In this document: piece after piece, positions 1-12,000 of the stretch | Layout: every line of letters starts with the position of its first letter | How positions within the stretch are numbered: position 1 is the stretch's first letter | NCBI RefSeq assembly: GCF_037038585.1 | Contig: NC_092560.1 | Coordinates: 60,494,049-60,558,048 of the forward strand | Length of the DNA stretch: 64,000 nucleotides | Origin: Patagioenas fasciata | Lineage: Eukaryota > Chordata > Aves > Columbiformes > Columbidae | Reading direction: 5' to 3' | Notes under the pieces: model-generated | What the model saw: only the letters and a program-made list of their open reading frames with translations | Told to the model about the DNA's origin: nothing | The model's database searches: none | Translations under genes and position numbers: made by a program

Positions 1-1005
1 ATTTTTCTGAGCAATGTCACAGCCCAGGGACCATCTGGGAGCCTGGCCCTGCAGCCAGGCCCTGAAGCACACATAGGGGAGAACCAACGGCTGCACTGAA
101 AGGTTCATTTGCAAGGAACACAGTATTGTAACCTGACATACCCTGGGAAACAAAAACAATTGCCAGTGTTACCAGGGAAAAAAAAAAAAAAAAAAAGAAG
201 AAAAAGAAAACACAAGACTTCTTGCCAAGTCTAGTAAAATTCAGCTAAAAGATAAAAGAACGATGAGGCATTTACTGTTAGCACCTTATTAAGTAAAAGG
301 TAACTAAGAGTCAAGGAAATGAAAAAGATGGGTGTTCAAGGTTTTACATATATTTCCCTTTGAAAACAAACAACAAATGCTGAAACATAATTTAAAAATG
401 TGTACACGCACAATCCAGCTTATAACCAAAAGCTTGGAACCACTTAGAAATAATATTTGTACTGATATTCAATAAAAGTATTTTTTAGCCTTATAAGCTA
501 TACTGACATTTCACTTAATGTCTCAGGAATTTGATTTGGTCAATTGTAGACAGTCTTGTATCTGTCATGGGACTAAATACGGTTTTCATTCAAGAGAATA
601 AGGTCCTGATGTGAAATTTGGCCTATTTGTTATTTAAATTGTAACTTTTCCCAGTTTTTTAACATTAATTAACTTTATATCACATGTTGATGCCTTCACA
701 GTGTTCCAGTTAAGTTTACGTACAGCAGAAATTCTGCGTATCCATATAAATTAAAAAAGTAGAACAGTGAAGCCCCACAGAGCAACACTCAGAGGAGAGC
801 TTCCAGTAACTAGGATCACATTTCTGATCACCTCCCTCAACACTTCCTCCTGAGTTTACCTGTGCGTGAAGGCAAATGATTTACTGATCCTCCTTGCAAA
901 AGGAAAGGAAACAAAAAAGCCTGCCATGGTATTGAAGCACTGCACCTCACTGCCAGCAGGAAATGCAGGGAGTCATTACTGTAAAAAAAAAAAACAAAAC
1001 AGTAC
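1..1005 (-). other. PARP8: PARP8 intron 2 (partial)
   Basis: This AT-rich sequence lies downstream of the exon-2 donor in the gene's direction and runs off the window edge. It holds an A-run of about 19 bases near 178-196 and no further PARP8 exon that I could recognise. Confidence 0.75.
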
Positions 1006-1060
1006 CTTTTGGAGCCTCCAGTGTAGGTGAAGGTGAAGGTGGAGTCTGAGTACCTGAAAT
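1006..1060 (-). CDS. PARP8: PARP8 coding exon 2
   Basis: This 55-bp minus-strand exon follows a pyrimidine-rich acceptor ending TCTTTCAG (AG at 1062-1061). It ends at AAAAG|GTACTG (intron begins 1005). Joined to the single phase-1 base of exon 1 it reads D-FRYSDSTFTFTYTGGSK plus two bases (phase 2). Vertebrate PARP8 continues DFRYSDSTFTFTYVGG after the exon-1 residues, so the order and phase agree. The exon is too short to stand out as an open reading frame. The next exon (expected to encode a segment like SVSYSVHVSEDYPDN) was not found in positions 1-1005 and must lie to the left of the window. Confidence 0.92.
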
Positions 1061-1804
1061 CTGAAAGACAAAGAGCTGCGTTATTACAACTTGTCTTTAT
1101 TTTGGCTAAAAAAGCCCAAGTTTTAAAGCTACCGACAGGGGGGTGGGTGGAGGGGGAGTCGGGGTGAATCAGAGGAAATGCAGCATCTCCCCCCCCGCCC
1201 CTCGCAACAAGTGCCCGGTGCTATGGCAACAGCAGGGATTTCCAGTTGTCAGAAACGGCAACAGGCAGCCACAAGCCCGGCTCCTGCGACGGCTCATCAC
1301 GGCCGGCAAAGCCAAATAAACCCCGAAACCCCGGGCGAAGGGAGAGTGCTTGCACGGCACGGGGGGCCGTTGGCCGCTCGTCATGCCCCGGCCCTGAAGC
1401 CGGGCGGGTGTGCGGGGATAAAGGCAGGACCCAGCCCGGCCGCCAGGCAAACGGCCGCGTAGCGCCCGCCGGCGGAAAGAGCACCAGGGCTACGCCGGGC
1501 GCTCGCCCCAGCAGCTGCGGGCTGCGCCAGGCAGCGGGGGCACACACACGGGCACACACACGGGCACACACACTCGCCCGGGATGTGCCCCCCCGCCCTT
1601 CCCGGCCGGCGCCTGGTCGCATCTGCCCTCATATGCCCCCGGAAGGGTAGGACAGGGAGGAATAAGGAAGCGGAGGGCAGCCACACGCCGGCTCGGCGAC
1701 GTTTCCCGGGAACGACGGCGAAGGGCACGGGCACAGCGGGGTCTGGGGCGTGCGGCGGCAGCAGCATCCCCGCCGCCAACCTGGCGCCCAGGAGGGATAC
1801 TCAC
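1061..1804 (-). other. PARP8: PARP8 intron 1
   Basis: This 744-bp intron is bounded by GTGAGT (1804 side) and TTTCAG (1061 side). It is GC-rich because the CpG island spreads into it. It contains a short C-run near 1190 and a 12-bp minisatellite near 1540-1575. Long overlapping frames on both strands here are GC-driven artefacts. Confidence 0.85.
1538..1575. repeat. 12-bp tandem minisatellite GGGCACACACAC (about three units)
   Basis: Three consecutive units of GGGCACACACAC-type sequence lie inside PARP8 intron 1, about 230 bp past the exon-1 donor. The run produces the artefactual Val-Cys-rich peptides seen in overlapping frames. Confidence 0.85.
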
Positions 1805-1895
1805 CTGCAAACAGGCAATCCTTCTCCGCCTTGCACTTTTGGATCACAACGTCAATATCCTTCTGAATCCTCTCTTGTCTTGAACACATCCCCAT
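1805..1895 (-). CDS. PARP8: PARP8 coding exon 1 (N-terminus of mono-ADP-ribosyltransferase PARP8)
   Basis: Read on the minus strand, this exon encodes 30 residues starting MGMCSRQERIQKDIDVVIQK and ending KDCLFA plus one base (phase 1). That is the N-terminus of vertebrate PARP8 as I recall it. The start is the ATG at 1895-1893; no in-frame ATG precedes it in the open frame, and its context (T at -3, G at +4) is only moderate. The exon ends at a strong donor, CAG|GTGAGT (intron begins 1804), and joins exon 2 in frame. PARP8 is an intracellular PARP-family enzyme thought to transfer single ADP-ribose units; its catalytic domain is C-terminal and lies outside this window. The exon sits in a CpG island that presumably carries the promoter. 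Seen: frame, donor, phase. Known: family identity. Confidence is high because two consecutive exons match. Confidence 0.93.
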
Positions 1896-3050
1896 GAAAT
1901 AAATCCCAGGGGCAAAAAAAAAGGCAGCCTTTATTCCCACCCCGCTGCCAGTTTTTAATATTCAGTCTGAAAGATGGACCCTGGGGCTGGCGAGCTGGAG
2001 TCTCCCCGGCGGCCCGGAGGGATCCGTTCGGCCGGCTGGAGGACGGAGGAGGAAGGCGGTGGGAGCCGATGTTGCATGCCCAGATGTGCCCGCCCAGATG
2101 TGCGGCCGCTGCCAGTGAACGGCAATTTCCTCACAATGGATCCAGCGGAGGGTGGCGGCGGCGACAAGGGATTCCTCCACCCCCCACGCCCCGTAGGTTT
2201 TTTGGGGTTGGTTGGCTGGTCTTTTTTTGGAGGAGGGGAGAAAAAAAAAAAAAAAAGAGGGGGGGCCAAGCCGACCCGACCGCTCACATCCCTGCCCCTC
2301 CCGCCAGCAGCGGCGATCGCCCCGCAGCAGTAGCGCGGAGAGCCGCCGGCGGCGGCGCCCGCACCCGGTCCCTGGCGGCGCGGCGGGGCCGGCGCTGCTG
2401 CAGCGACGCCGAGCCGCAGACCCTCCCTTTGCTCCCGGCCCGGCACGTACGGCCCCCGCCGGCTCACCCGGCGGAGGCGGCGCGGAGGAAGAAAGAGGCG
2501 GCTGCACAGAGCCGTGCGGGCGGCCCGGGAGGCGGCGGGCTTGTTGGCCCCGCCGCCGGCCCTCGCCTCCTCCCCCCGCCCCGGGCATAGGCTGCCGCCT
2601 CCTCCCGAGCAGCGGAGAAATGCAAATGGCAAGTGATCGGGGCGGCGGGGCGGCTCCCAGGCCGGCACCGGGGAGGAAGCAGGCAGCGCCGCGCTGCCCA
2701 AGGCCGGCAGGGACGGGGTAGAGGGGCGCTTCCCGGCCGGACTGGGACAGGGCAGCGGGCCCCGCTGGCCCTTTGCCCTGGGGACGCGCTGTCCCACGCC
2801 GCCCTCCCGCGGCAGCCGCCCCCGGGCACCGCCGGTTCCTCGGGGCTGCGGGCGGTTCTCCCCGCCGCCTTCCGCGCCCTTCCCCCTCGCTGCGGTTGCG
2901 CCCCTGCCCTGCACCCCGAGCAGCAGCTGCTCTGCCCGGCCCTTCACCGGGCAGGGAGACCTGGCAGCCCACCTCTAGCCCATCCCTGCCGACGGGAATA
3001 GGTGCCCATGGAGACAATAAAAAGAGAATTGACGTGTGTGTAGTCCCGCT

Positions 3051-5178
3051 AGGACCGCTTTTAGTCGCGCTGTTCTCCCCTCAGTCTGCAGCAAAGGTCT
3101 CTCAAACCGAAGGGCTTCGGGAGAGGGCTCGGGCTGTCGGTACGGTGCTTATAGCAGTTGACGCTGATCCAGGCCAGATGCTTTGGGCGCTAATGCAATA
3201 CAAGCAGTAATAATCATATAACTTGGAATGGTCAAGTCTACAAAACCAATTTTCATCACGGTGCAAGGTGAATAATTAAGGAAAATGGGTGTGAATGTAG
3301 TGGAAACAGCTTTAATGAAAAAAATGGAAAGAATATTCACAAAATTCAGTATTTACATATTCACCCAGCTCTAAACAGCTCCCCTGAATTATTCATTATA
3401 GACCTCACTCATTTTAGTGTTCTATTCATTAAGCAAGCCTGTATTAATCATGTATTGATTTCAAACATGGAACAAACACTATCGTTTTCTTATTTGTCAT
3501 CAAGTGGAAATAGGCAAGAAAGGATGAAAATAGCCTGTATTTATTCCTGTCCTGATAAGATTTTTTATCTGAAGGAGGGAACACTAAGGAGGTTACAAGG
3601 AAAAACAGGTAGTGTTTAAAGATAACAAAAATCCATGATGTATTTGGACTAAGAAAATAATTTATCTTTGAAGGGAGATCTCCAGAGGACTTTTTGGCGC
3701 TGTTCACTAAATTCTCTTCTACTGCAGCAAGACTTTTCCAGGAGAGGATACAGAACTTGTCACTGTAGTCAGAAATACAGTGTAAAATAGTAAGAAACTG
3801 TCATTCTGTCAAGTTATATCTGCTTGGTCAACAAGTGATGCTTTTCTACATGTTTTTTTTCTATCTGTTCCAACTAGGACATCAGCAGCCATGTTTGCAG
3901 CCTTCCCCTTAATCATAGTTAGAAGATTTAATCAGAACTTGATATATTCTGGTGGGGTTTTGTTCCTGAACCTTTAACAAGAAGGTCACCGTTATCCCTC
4001 CCATGTGGATCAGGAAGAGGGGAGGTTATTAGTTGCAGGATATTTATGCTGACAATTCTGCTCACAGCTTATTCTGGCTGCAGGGTTCTTCTCAGTGTCA
4101 TGTCAATTAACACAATTCTTGACTGCCTTTTTAAGCCTCTGACTATTTTCATAGGCTTGGTAACAGTGAATTGAACAGCCAGCCATGAAGATACACCGCT
4201 GTCTTCAAGATAGCTAATATGGTTGGTATCTGATTTCACAGCACCAACTGAATAGAACAGGAAGTTGGAAGTATGGTTGGTTATTTATTCCATTTATTGT
4301 TATTTATTGCAAGTGGCTCTTAAGTTCCTAGAGTTTTAGCCAATTTGGCCCTTGATTTACCTGATAATTCTGGTACTGTTACAGCAGGAACAGCCAATTT
4401 CAGTGAGGAGAAGCTAGATTATATATTGAGGTCATTCTGTTGGTTAAAATACTGAAAATGGAAGTGTTAGAAAATCAAGGTGCATCTTCAGAGCTGATCC
4501 CTAAATTTGTAAAGATTGATAAGCTGCTGACATCCAGGTACCCTTAGTGTTAATGCAGTGGTATCCGCATGTGTGTTGTAATCCCTGTAGTGATGTACAT
4601 TATACCACCTTCTTGAAGAAACTTATATGAAGAGCTTTACAAGTAATGTAATGAATGATAGGACAGTTGGTCTTTTTTTCTCATATTGTACTGAACTCAA
4701 TTAAGTAAAACTGAAATACAAGTAACTTGTGTTTGCATTCCTGGGAACCTGATGACATTTACAGATGTGTAATTAAGGTGAGAAGAAATTGAAATCTGTG
4801 GAGCTACATGATCATAACATTTTTGTGAGAAGGTTGGCCAAAAACATCATGGGGAAAGTTATCTAAAGAGAGATGCAACATGGTGAATGTGTTTCAATAA
4901 CGTGTGAGCAGTGACTGAGAAAGTTATTGAGGAAATGCACAGGTCAGCCAATTTCTGCTTGTAGATGGGTTCTGCCTCCTTTGGACTAAGCAGATTTTTT
5001 TCATTTTATGCCAGGAACATACTCCTTCCACCTATTAGTAAAGCTGTTAGAAATGTTTCAGTAAGCATCAGGACACTGTTCTGTCCCAAAGTATTTTCTT
5101 TGTGTATTTTTCTAACATGTTCCTGTTACATACAAACACATATTAGAAGTTTAAGAAAAATGAAAATATGCAGACTTG
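3051..5178. other. Intergenic, no gene recognised
   Basis: AT-rich sequence between the PARP8 island and the first LTR. Only short random-looking frames occur, and no repeat family or RNA gene was recognised. Confidence 0.6.
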
Positions 5179-5996
5179 TGTGGGGTCCCAGTCCAATTTC
5201 GGACTCAGAAAGGTTCAAAAATGACTCCAAGAGTGAGAGTTAAGACACAAGGTGAGATGCTGATAACAATCTTCTTTTATTTTTATGCCTAAAGACAGAG
5301 TAAAGACAATCTATTTCATTTTCACACCTAAAGCTAGAGCAACAGAGGAAAGTCGGGGGAGAAATGAGGAGGAAAGTTAAGCAAGCATGCAAGAAGATAA
5401 GCAAGAGATAGTCACCGCCAGGAATCCAAAGGTCTCCTGTTAGGCAGTTCTCAGGTTTCAGGCCCTGGTAGCACTGGCAGTTTGCAGGTCTCAGGTTGTG
5501 CTGGTACCAGAGTCCAGGTCCCAGTAGGTGCTGGCAGCGCTCGGGTCTCAGGTCCGCTGGTCCGAGGTGACAGGTTTTGGTCCTAGTGGTGGATGGCCAC
5601 ACTTGCAAGTCATAACCTGGGCATCTTATGGCAGTTGGTGGCTCGTGTTGCCTGAGCACACGGCAGGCCTGGTCACAGATGTTGGTGGCTGATATCGCTG
5701 GAGCTTCACTTGAGGTTACACAAGCTTCAAGCATTCTTTGAGTTTTAGCAGTTCACAGTGATCACACATTTTGCACTTCAACTCACTGTATTTAGACCTT
5801 TACAGCAGGCCCAATCAAGCAAGCAGCGTGAGCAAGCATTTTTCTGTAACAAGCAGGCCTTAAGCACATTATTTTAGCAAGCAAGCTTTAAGACAATTCA
5901 CGATATCAGCCTTCCTTCCACACTTACGCTGTATGTTAAGGGCCACCATCTTCCACACACACTGAAACCGTATGCTGAGAACCACTGTCTCTTACA
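5179..5996 (-). mobile_element. Solo LTR of an endogenous retrovirus, with 5-bp target duplication
   Basis: An 818-bp unit begins TGTGGGG and ends TTACA on the plus strand, giving TG...CA termini. It is flanked by the identical 5-mer ACTTG at 5174-5178 and 5997-6001, as expected of a target-site duplication. The minus orientation is favoured because an AATAAA signal (complement of 5276-5281) then precedes a U5-like segment ending in CCCCACA. A second diverged copy lies at 52281-52887. A frame of about 160 codons inside it is incidental to the LTR. A 5-bp duplication would suit an ERVL-like element; that class assignment is inference. No internal retroviral genes are adjacent. Confidence 0.8.
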
Positions 5997-6001
5997 ACTT
6001 G

Positions 6002-9000
6002 CCATTGTTAGAACTCAAGGCAATGCAATATGATATCTGTCTGATATTTCCCATGTGGGAGAGCATTCCAAAGGGCAGAGGTAAGGAAAGAATCCAAAAC
6101 CATCTAAACCACAAAATTGCTGTCACCCGTCCAAAACAAGAACAAACACCTTCCTCTACTTTTATATGCTCCAGACAAAACTCTAGTACACAACAAAATA
6201 AATCTCTGCTTTTTCTCGAGTTTCAGAGACTGCCAGTCATCAATACAGAGAAGCTCACTGATGTCTCTAGGCAGTGAGCACTGGGAGGTGGAACGTTTGA
6301 AGAATAAATACCATTCCGTATAAATACCATAGCACATTGCTACCCTTCCAGTAAGCCTCGTCAAAATAACACAGTCATTTCTAAACGACACTGTGGCTGG
6401 AAAGAGGCACTAAGTTGTGAAAGATGTAGGAGCAACACTTAGCTGTTCCCACTAACAGGGAAGTGACACAAATCACGAAAACGTATTTAGCTTTAAGCTT
6501 TAGTATAATTTTCACGTGAACTCTATTATTAGCATTTACAATCTAATATTCTGACGTGATGTTCAAACACTCTTGAGTTTATAGTTCATTTTCTCAACAC
6601 CTGCTCCCTTTTTAGACAGATAACAAGTCAGCTGTTCTCTACACCGCTGCTCCAGTTGTCCATCCACGGAGTCATTGCCAGTCTGTGTTGCCACAAACAT
6701 TAGCCAGAGCAGTTCACAAAAGAATAAAAAGCTACTCCAATCATGGTGAAGTTATAAATACATTGGCTTCTTTGGGCCAGCACTGTAAGTCTGTGATGAC
6801 TTGGATTCACCCTAGTGTGGTGGATCTATAATGATCTGAGAGTGAATTTCACTGTGAGTAAAGCATCTTAATTGATTTTTGGTGTGGGTTAGCACCAGTC
6901 CATTGATAAAAAGCCTTTGCTTTTTAAAAAAGAGTGACAGTTAATATGGAGTTAATAACATGGCTTAAAATACTGCTTAATTCTTAATAAAAGCTTTAAA
7001 AATTTTTGTGTGATAAAAACTGAAATCACAGAAATAATGACTTAGATTACAATATGAAACAACAGATTAAACTGTTACCTGTCCAATCCTTCTTAAGTTT
7101 TTAAAAAATATTTTAAGCCATCTCATCTAGCCTAGAAGATGAAAAACCTTCAGCTAAGATATTTAATATTTTTTTTTCTTTTATTGGAATAGCAATGGTG
7201 GGGGGAGGAGGAATGAAGTGATGTACCAGAGGACAAAGGCTTATTTTTTTTTCAAAGCAGTGTTGAAATTTCCAAAGCAATTTTACTTTTTTCTTTATTT
7301 GAAAATATATATTAAACAGTGGCAATCATCACATCAAACAAAACAAAAGGGATGTAGAGCTGCTACACACAGATATGTAGATTACTGTGACAGTCACCTC
7401 TAACTTTCCGTCAAAACCCAAGTACTCAACCTTCAAGATGTCACCGAGACCCACAATAGCTAAGCCTATGTCTGCTGGCATGATAAATGCTCCTAGCAAT
7501 TTTCAATAAATCATGCAACAGGAGTCCCAAATGACACTAGAATTTATTGTAACTCTTAATAATACACTTTCAAGTGATGGTTTTAACTTGTTTTTCCTCC
7601 TTCACTAATGTCATCTCATCTTTCAGATTCTGCTTGTTAGCCTCATTTCTCCTGTTCCTTCTTCCTTTCCTCATAAACTTTTACACCATTAAGATCTTTG
7701 TTTGTTTTCCCTAGCACGTTATTATTCCCTCTTTTGAACTCTGATTTCTGTCTGTCCCATCCATTCAGTTCCCCTCTGCCACCTCACTCTTTACAGCTCC
7801 TTTCATGAGCAGCTCAAGGAAGTGAGCTAAAATGGAGCTTTCTCTAAAGAAACTGGAGTTTTATAAGAGAGGCAAACAGGAATATTTCTAACCCTTTTAT
7901 CTATGACTTTCTGATGTCAGTTACAAACAAATCCAGAAGGGGAACTCTGTGTTTCCTAACAGCTCCTGAAGTGAGTCACCTCTTGCCAGCATCCTTGTTA
8001 TTTCTGTGAATCATGGACATCTGTGGTGGCACAGTGGCAATGCCCACTAAGGCAAGTAATGGGGTCTCCATCTCAATTACTCTGCAGCCTGGCAGCTGGA
8101 ATATTTCTGTAGAAGTTGGGAGTTGTGTGTGCTCACAGCTGACATTAAGTTGACGCTTACAGTCTCCTTGACTGTTATCAGTTACCCCTGAAGGTCAAGC
8201 AGTGATCAGTGCTGAGAGTACACCATATCCTGGCTGAGCACAACAAATGGCTTCCCAGTCAATCTGAGGCGCCTGTCTCAGGGCTGCAGGTAAGCCCAGG
8301 CTAGAGGCAGAATTTCAGCTCCATTCCTTACTTGGCTGTGGTCTGCGTTCCCTTTACAACTATTCTAAATCCCCTTCCCAAGGGCTTTACTGCTTCTGTT
8401 CATCGTGCAGGGAACCTGGATGGCTCAGCGGTGCTCATGGAGTAGCTGTGTTTACAGCCCAAAGACAGCACCTAAGCACTGCTTCTCCCAACTCACATTT
8501 AGTCCCAGATGATAATGTTTAGTGAATGGCTTAGGGATACGCAGACTGTTTCTGAAATCTGTAGTGTTAGTTGTGGCATCTACCGTGGCTGAATTTATTA
8601 CCTGGCAAATTCTTCAATTCCTGAGCAGATCCACGGTTTAAAAGCCTTAAAACAAAACTCCTTTGTTGCCTATATCCAGATTGCAATTTCTTAATTGCAA
8701 ATAGTCATGCCAGAAAATACTCAAACTGTAAAATACCTACCTTGCTAAAAATATTCCATTTAGTCCATTTTCTGCAACAGTAAATATGATTCACCATGTC
8801 ACCATCTGTTGTTATCATGTACCAATGCTTTCCTGCTATAACAACCTCCATTGCAGCCAACCTGTGCCCGATCTTAACTAAGAATTTGTAACCCCAAATT
8901 AAAATGAATTGTCAAGTACTCTCAGTTTAGCTGAAATTGATAGGGTGGGAAGCACTCAGCACCTTGCAAGATAAGCCCTTAGAATGTGAGGAGTAATTCC

Positions 9001-12000
9001 ATCAGTAGACCATGTCTTCTTTATACTGCAAGCTGTGGGGTACTGTTTTGATTTCTGTCCAAACTCTAAATGAGAGGCTGAAAAAGAGGGAAAATTAACA
9101 CATGCAGAGTTTCATGCTGCTGCAACTACACTGCTTCCTGTACCCAAGAAAACTCATTTAGTGTTTGCTCAGCTATTGCTGCACAACCAACTGTGTTTAA
9201 CCTGACAGATGTAATTAGGTTTGGGTGCCTGCATTTGTCCCTTTCAGAAGACTGGAACTGGGGGTTAATGCAATGTTCAGTCAGTCTTCTTAAACCAAGG
9301 CACTCTTTAATCTTAAGGAACTAAACACAAAAGAAAGTGACATTTACAATAATTAATGAGCGTATGCAACTGTCTCATCTAACTTTTACCAGAGGCATCC
9401 CAAGCTTGCATACAACAGCCTAACTTTCAGATTCTTTATGGGTGTCTTCTTTAGTCACTTTCCCACAGTCTCCTGTCCAGTGCCCTTATGGCTAAGAAAA
9501 GGGGGTTTGGCATTTTAACTATTTACAGGCTATCTTTTATGGTTGTTTCTCATCTGGTTAAAAAGTTGTGTAATCTGGCAGGAACCAGAATAGCTTTTTT
9601 CCTTTCTAAATAGTAGCTCAAACATTGTATTTGACATCAAACTCATAAAGGGTGGGGTTTTGCTTATTTCTTTGGCTACTAGGAAACACAGCAAAATGTG
9701 CACAGTATTCATCTCATTGACCATATCTTTTGGTAGTTATCCAGATAATTTGTTTGCAAGCCATGTTCATGATTACTACAGGTCAGACTGTTCCCTGGTT
9801 TCCCAGTTATCTTAACCCTGAAGTACAGCATTGGCCAACAGTATCCAGAATGCAGAAGTCACTGTTAAGCTAAACAACACCATAATCTAAACTACTAAAA
9901 ATCTGCAGTCTCTGCTATATCCAAAACAGACTGGAACAATTAAAAACATCTCAGGCAGAAAGTCTGTGGAGGTACAAATCAAAACCATCAAAGTAGCTGG
10001 AGAAACAAATCCACTCCTTTTCATGTATTTGTTGCACTTTGTACAAAATTGTGCTTACCACATATCGAGTAGATGTCTTTCCTTTTAAAACCAGGTGCTA
10101 ACTTCAGAAGGCTTTTCAGTAGATGACCAGCTTCAGATGCCCAGTGGTGAGACTGGCTGTCTACAAGATAGGAAATGTGTGAAACAGGAGAAGTGGCAGT
10201 GAAACAAAACCTAGCGCCCTGCAAGGACTTACATATCAAAGGCAAAAGAAAGTGTGTAATATTTAGAACAAAAAAAATCTGTCTAGGTAAATCTACAGTG
10301 TGGTGGGGGGAAAAGAAGGGAGGACAGGGAGGAAAAAGCTAGAGGAGTGAATAAAAAAAGTTCAGAAATAACTGGGATAAAGGAATAAGATTGCTTTTAC
10401 TTGGAAGAGAAGAACTACTTAAGTATTTCACTTGATTTTTTTTTAAAGGAGACCATGTCAGTATTCTTGCTTCTTATTAAAAAAATAATGTCCATGGGTA
10501 TTAATACTGAAGACCTTGCTTTTGCAAATCACATCTAAGCTTTCAGCATGAGTAGCCCCACTGATATGAGCAAGACAAGTTATGAATTAAAATGAAATTA
10601 TTAATTAGTTTTTCAACACAGGTCTTAGTTTTGCTACATCCATACTTTGAGTTTTAAAATCCAGTAGTTTGTGCGCAGCATATTAAAAAGGGGCATTTTC
10701 TGTAAGTCTAGTGAGGCTTTGCCTATCCAGTAATATTGTTTCTATATATCTACATTGTTTAATATTAAAAGCAAGTCTCCTCAAATACAATATATTATTG
10801 AAAAGGACACCAAAACAACTCACTGTCCTTTTCTGAAAAGATTAATAAATGCCTTTGTGAGAGAGAAGGTTGAGATATGCTAACTAATGAAGCAATGCCT
10901 ATATGGTGAATGGGTTTGAGCATTCACAGTGCTATCTACATTCTCAGTTCCTTCTCTGATACGCAAAGCATGCAATAAGACCAAGGCAGTATCCTAAAAG
11001 TAAAATAAAAATATCTTCTTGTAGGCTTTTCCTCTATCTTAGCCCAGAGGAATGCCCTAGCATTTCAAAAACCACAAAATCCATGAGGAACAACATGAAA
11101 AAAAAAAGTTTCTGCGTTAATGTGATTTTCAGATCTTCTGTGTGACCTTTTTATCTTTCCTCTTCTTCCTCAGTTCTGATTTGCTTTTTCTCTGAAATGA
11201 GATCTAGGCTGCCAGCAGTGAAGTAACCCATTTTACAAATCTTGTTGGAGCCCCATCTGTTTTGGTTGAACTTTGTATTTATTTTGTCCCATCTAACACT
11301 CATAAACACTAATTAAATACATTATAAAATGTAGAGGAGCTGTCTTGCAACTGAGTATGTTGTTCTACAAGGCTTACAGTGTGTTTTTTTACTAAAGCTT
11401 GTGCAGTATGAGACCAATTTCTTCTAACATTCACAACATAAAGTATATACAAGTGTAAACAGACTAACTTAATTATATAACTAACCTTGCTCTCTAGAAA
11501 TAATATAGAAAAATGCCACAATTGAAACCAGGTCATTATTACTGATTTTATATTTTTTATACAGTATTTTACATTTGATGCTTTCCTTTTTTTCTTTCAC
11601 AACGTTAAAAATCATGAGGCTAACATCTTACAAAATATTTCAAGGGTGAAATTTCCCATAGAATAATCAGTTGATAATATTTCAGCAAACTTTTCTTCAT
11701 ACATTTGCCATTCCGCAAAATCAGTTATGTTCATCACTGTCTTTAAGCTAGTTTAGTTTTATAGAGATGCTCTATGAGGTTTTGATGTGTAAAACAACAA
11801 TAAAATGCTACATAAGGCGATTTATCTTATTTCTTGTGTATTGGTGATTTTTTATGCAGCTATGGACAGTTCTATACTATAAACCCTATTTTTATTTTCT
11901 TATTAAATTAATTTTTCATCTTTCTACATAATTATCTAAATTCTGTAAACTATACAGATATAGCTCTTGGCACAATATTTCATACTGACAAGAGAATGCT

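Larger units (their letters stand above)
1150..3050 (-). promoter_or_regulatory. PARP8: CpG island, PARP8 promoter and 5'UTR region
   Basis: GC content and CpG frequency rise sharply between about 1150 and 3050, against AT-rich flanks. The PARP8 start codon at 1895 lies within it, so sequence from 1896 towards 3050 should hold the 5'UTR and core promoter, read leftwards. I could not place the transcription start or exclude a noncoding first exon. The island also holds a homopolymer A-run at about 2242-2257. Long open frames on both strands (for example 1955-2947) are low-complexity Gly/Arg/Pro/Ala products of base composition, not genes. Confidence 0.8.

Noticed and set aside
1955-3017. Long minus-strand frames of 330 and 351 codons in the CpG island
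   Set aside because: They overlap each other in different frames, are dominated by Gly/Arg/Pro/Ala, lack any family motif, and lie upstream of the PARP8 start. GC-rich DNA has few stops, so they are compositional.
5240-5734. 164-codon minus-strand frame, with a related frame at 52440-52739
   Set aside because: Both lie inside copies of the same LTR; the similarity reflects the repeat, and no protein family is recognisable.
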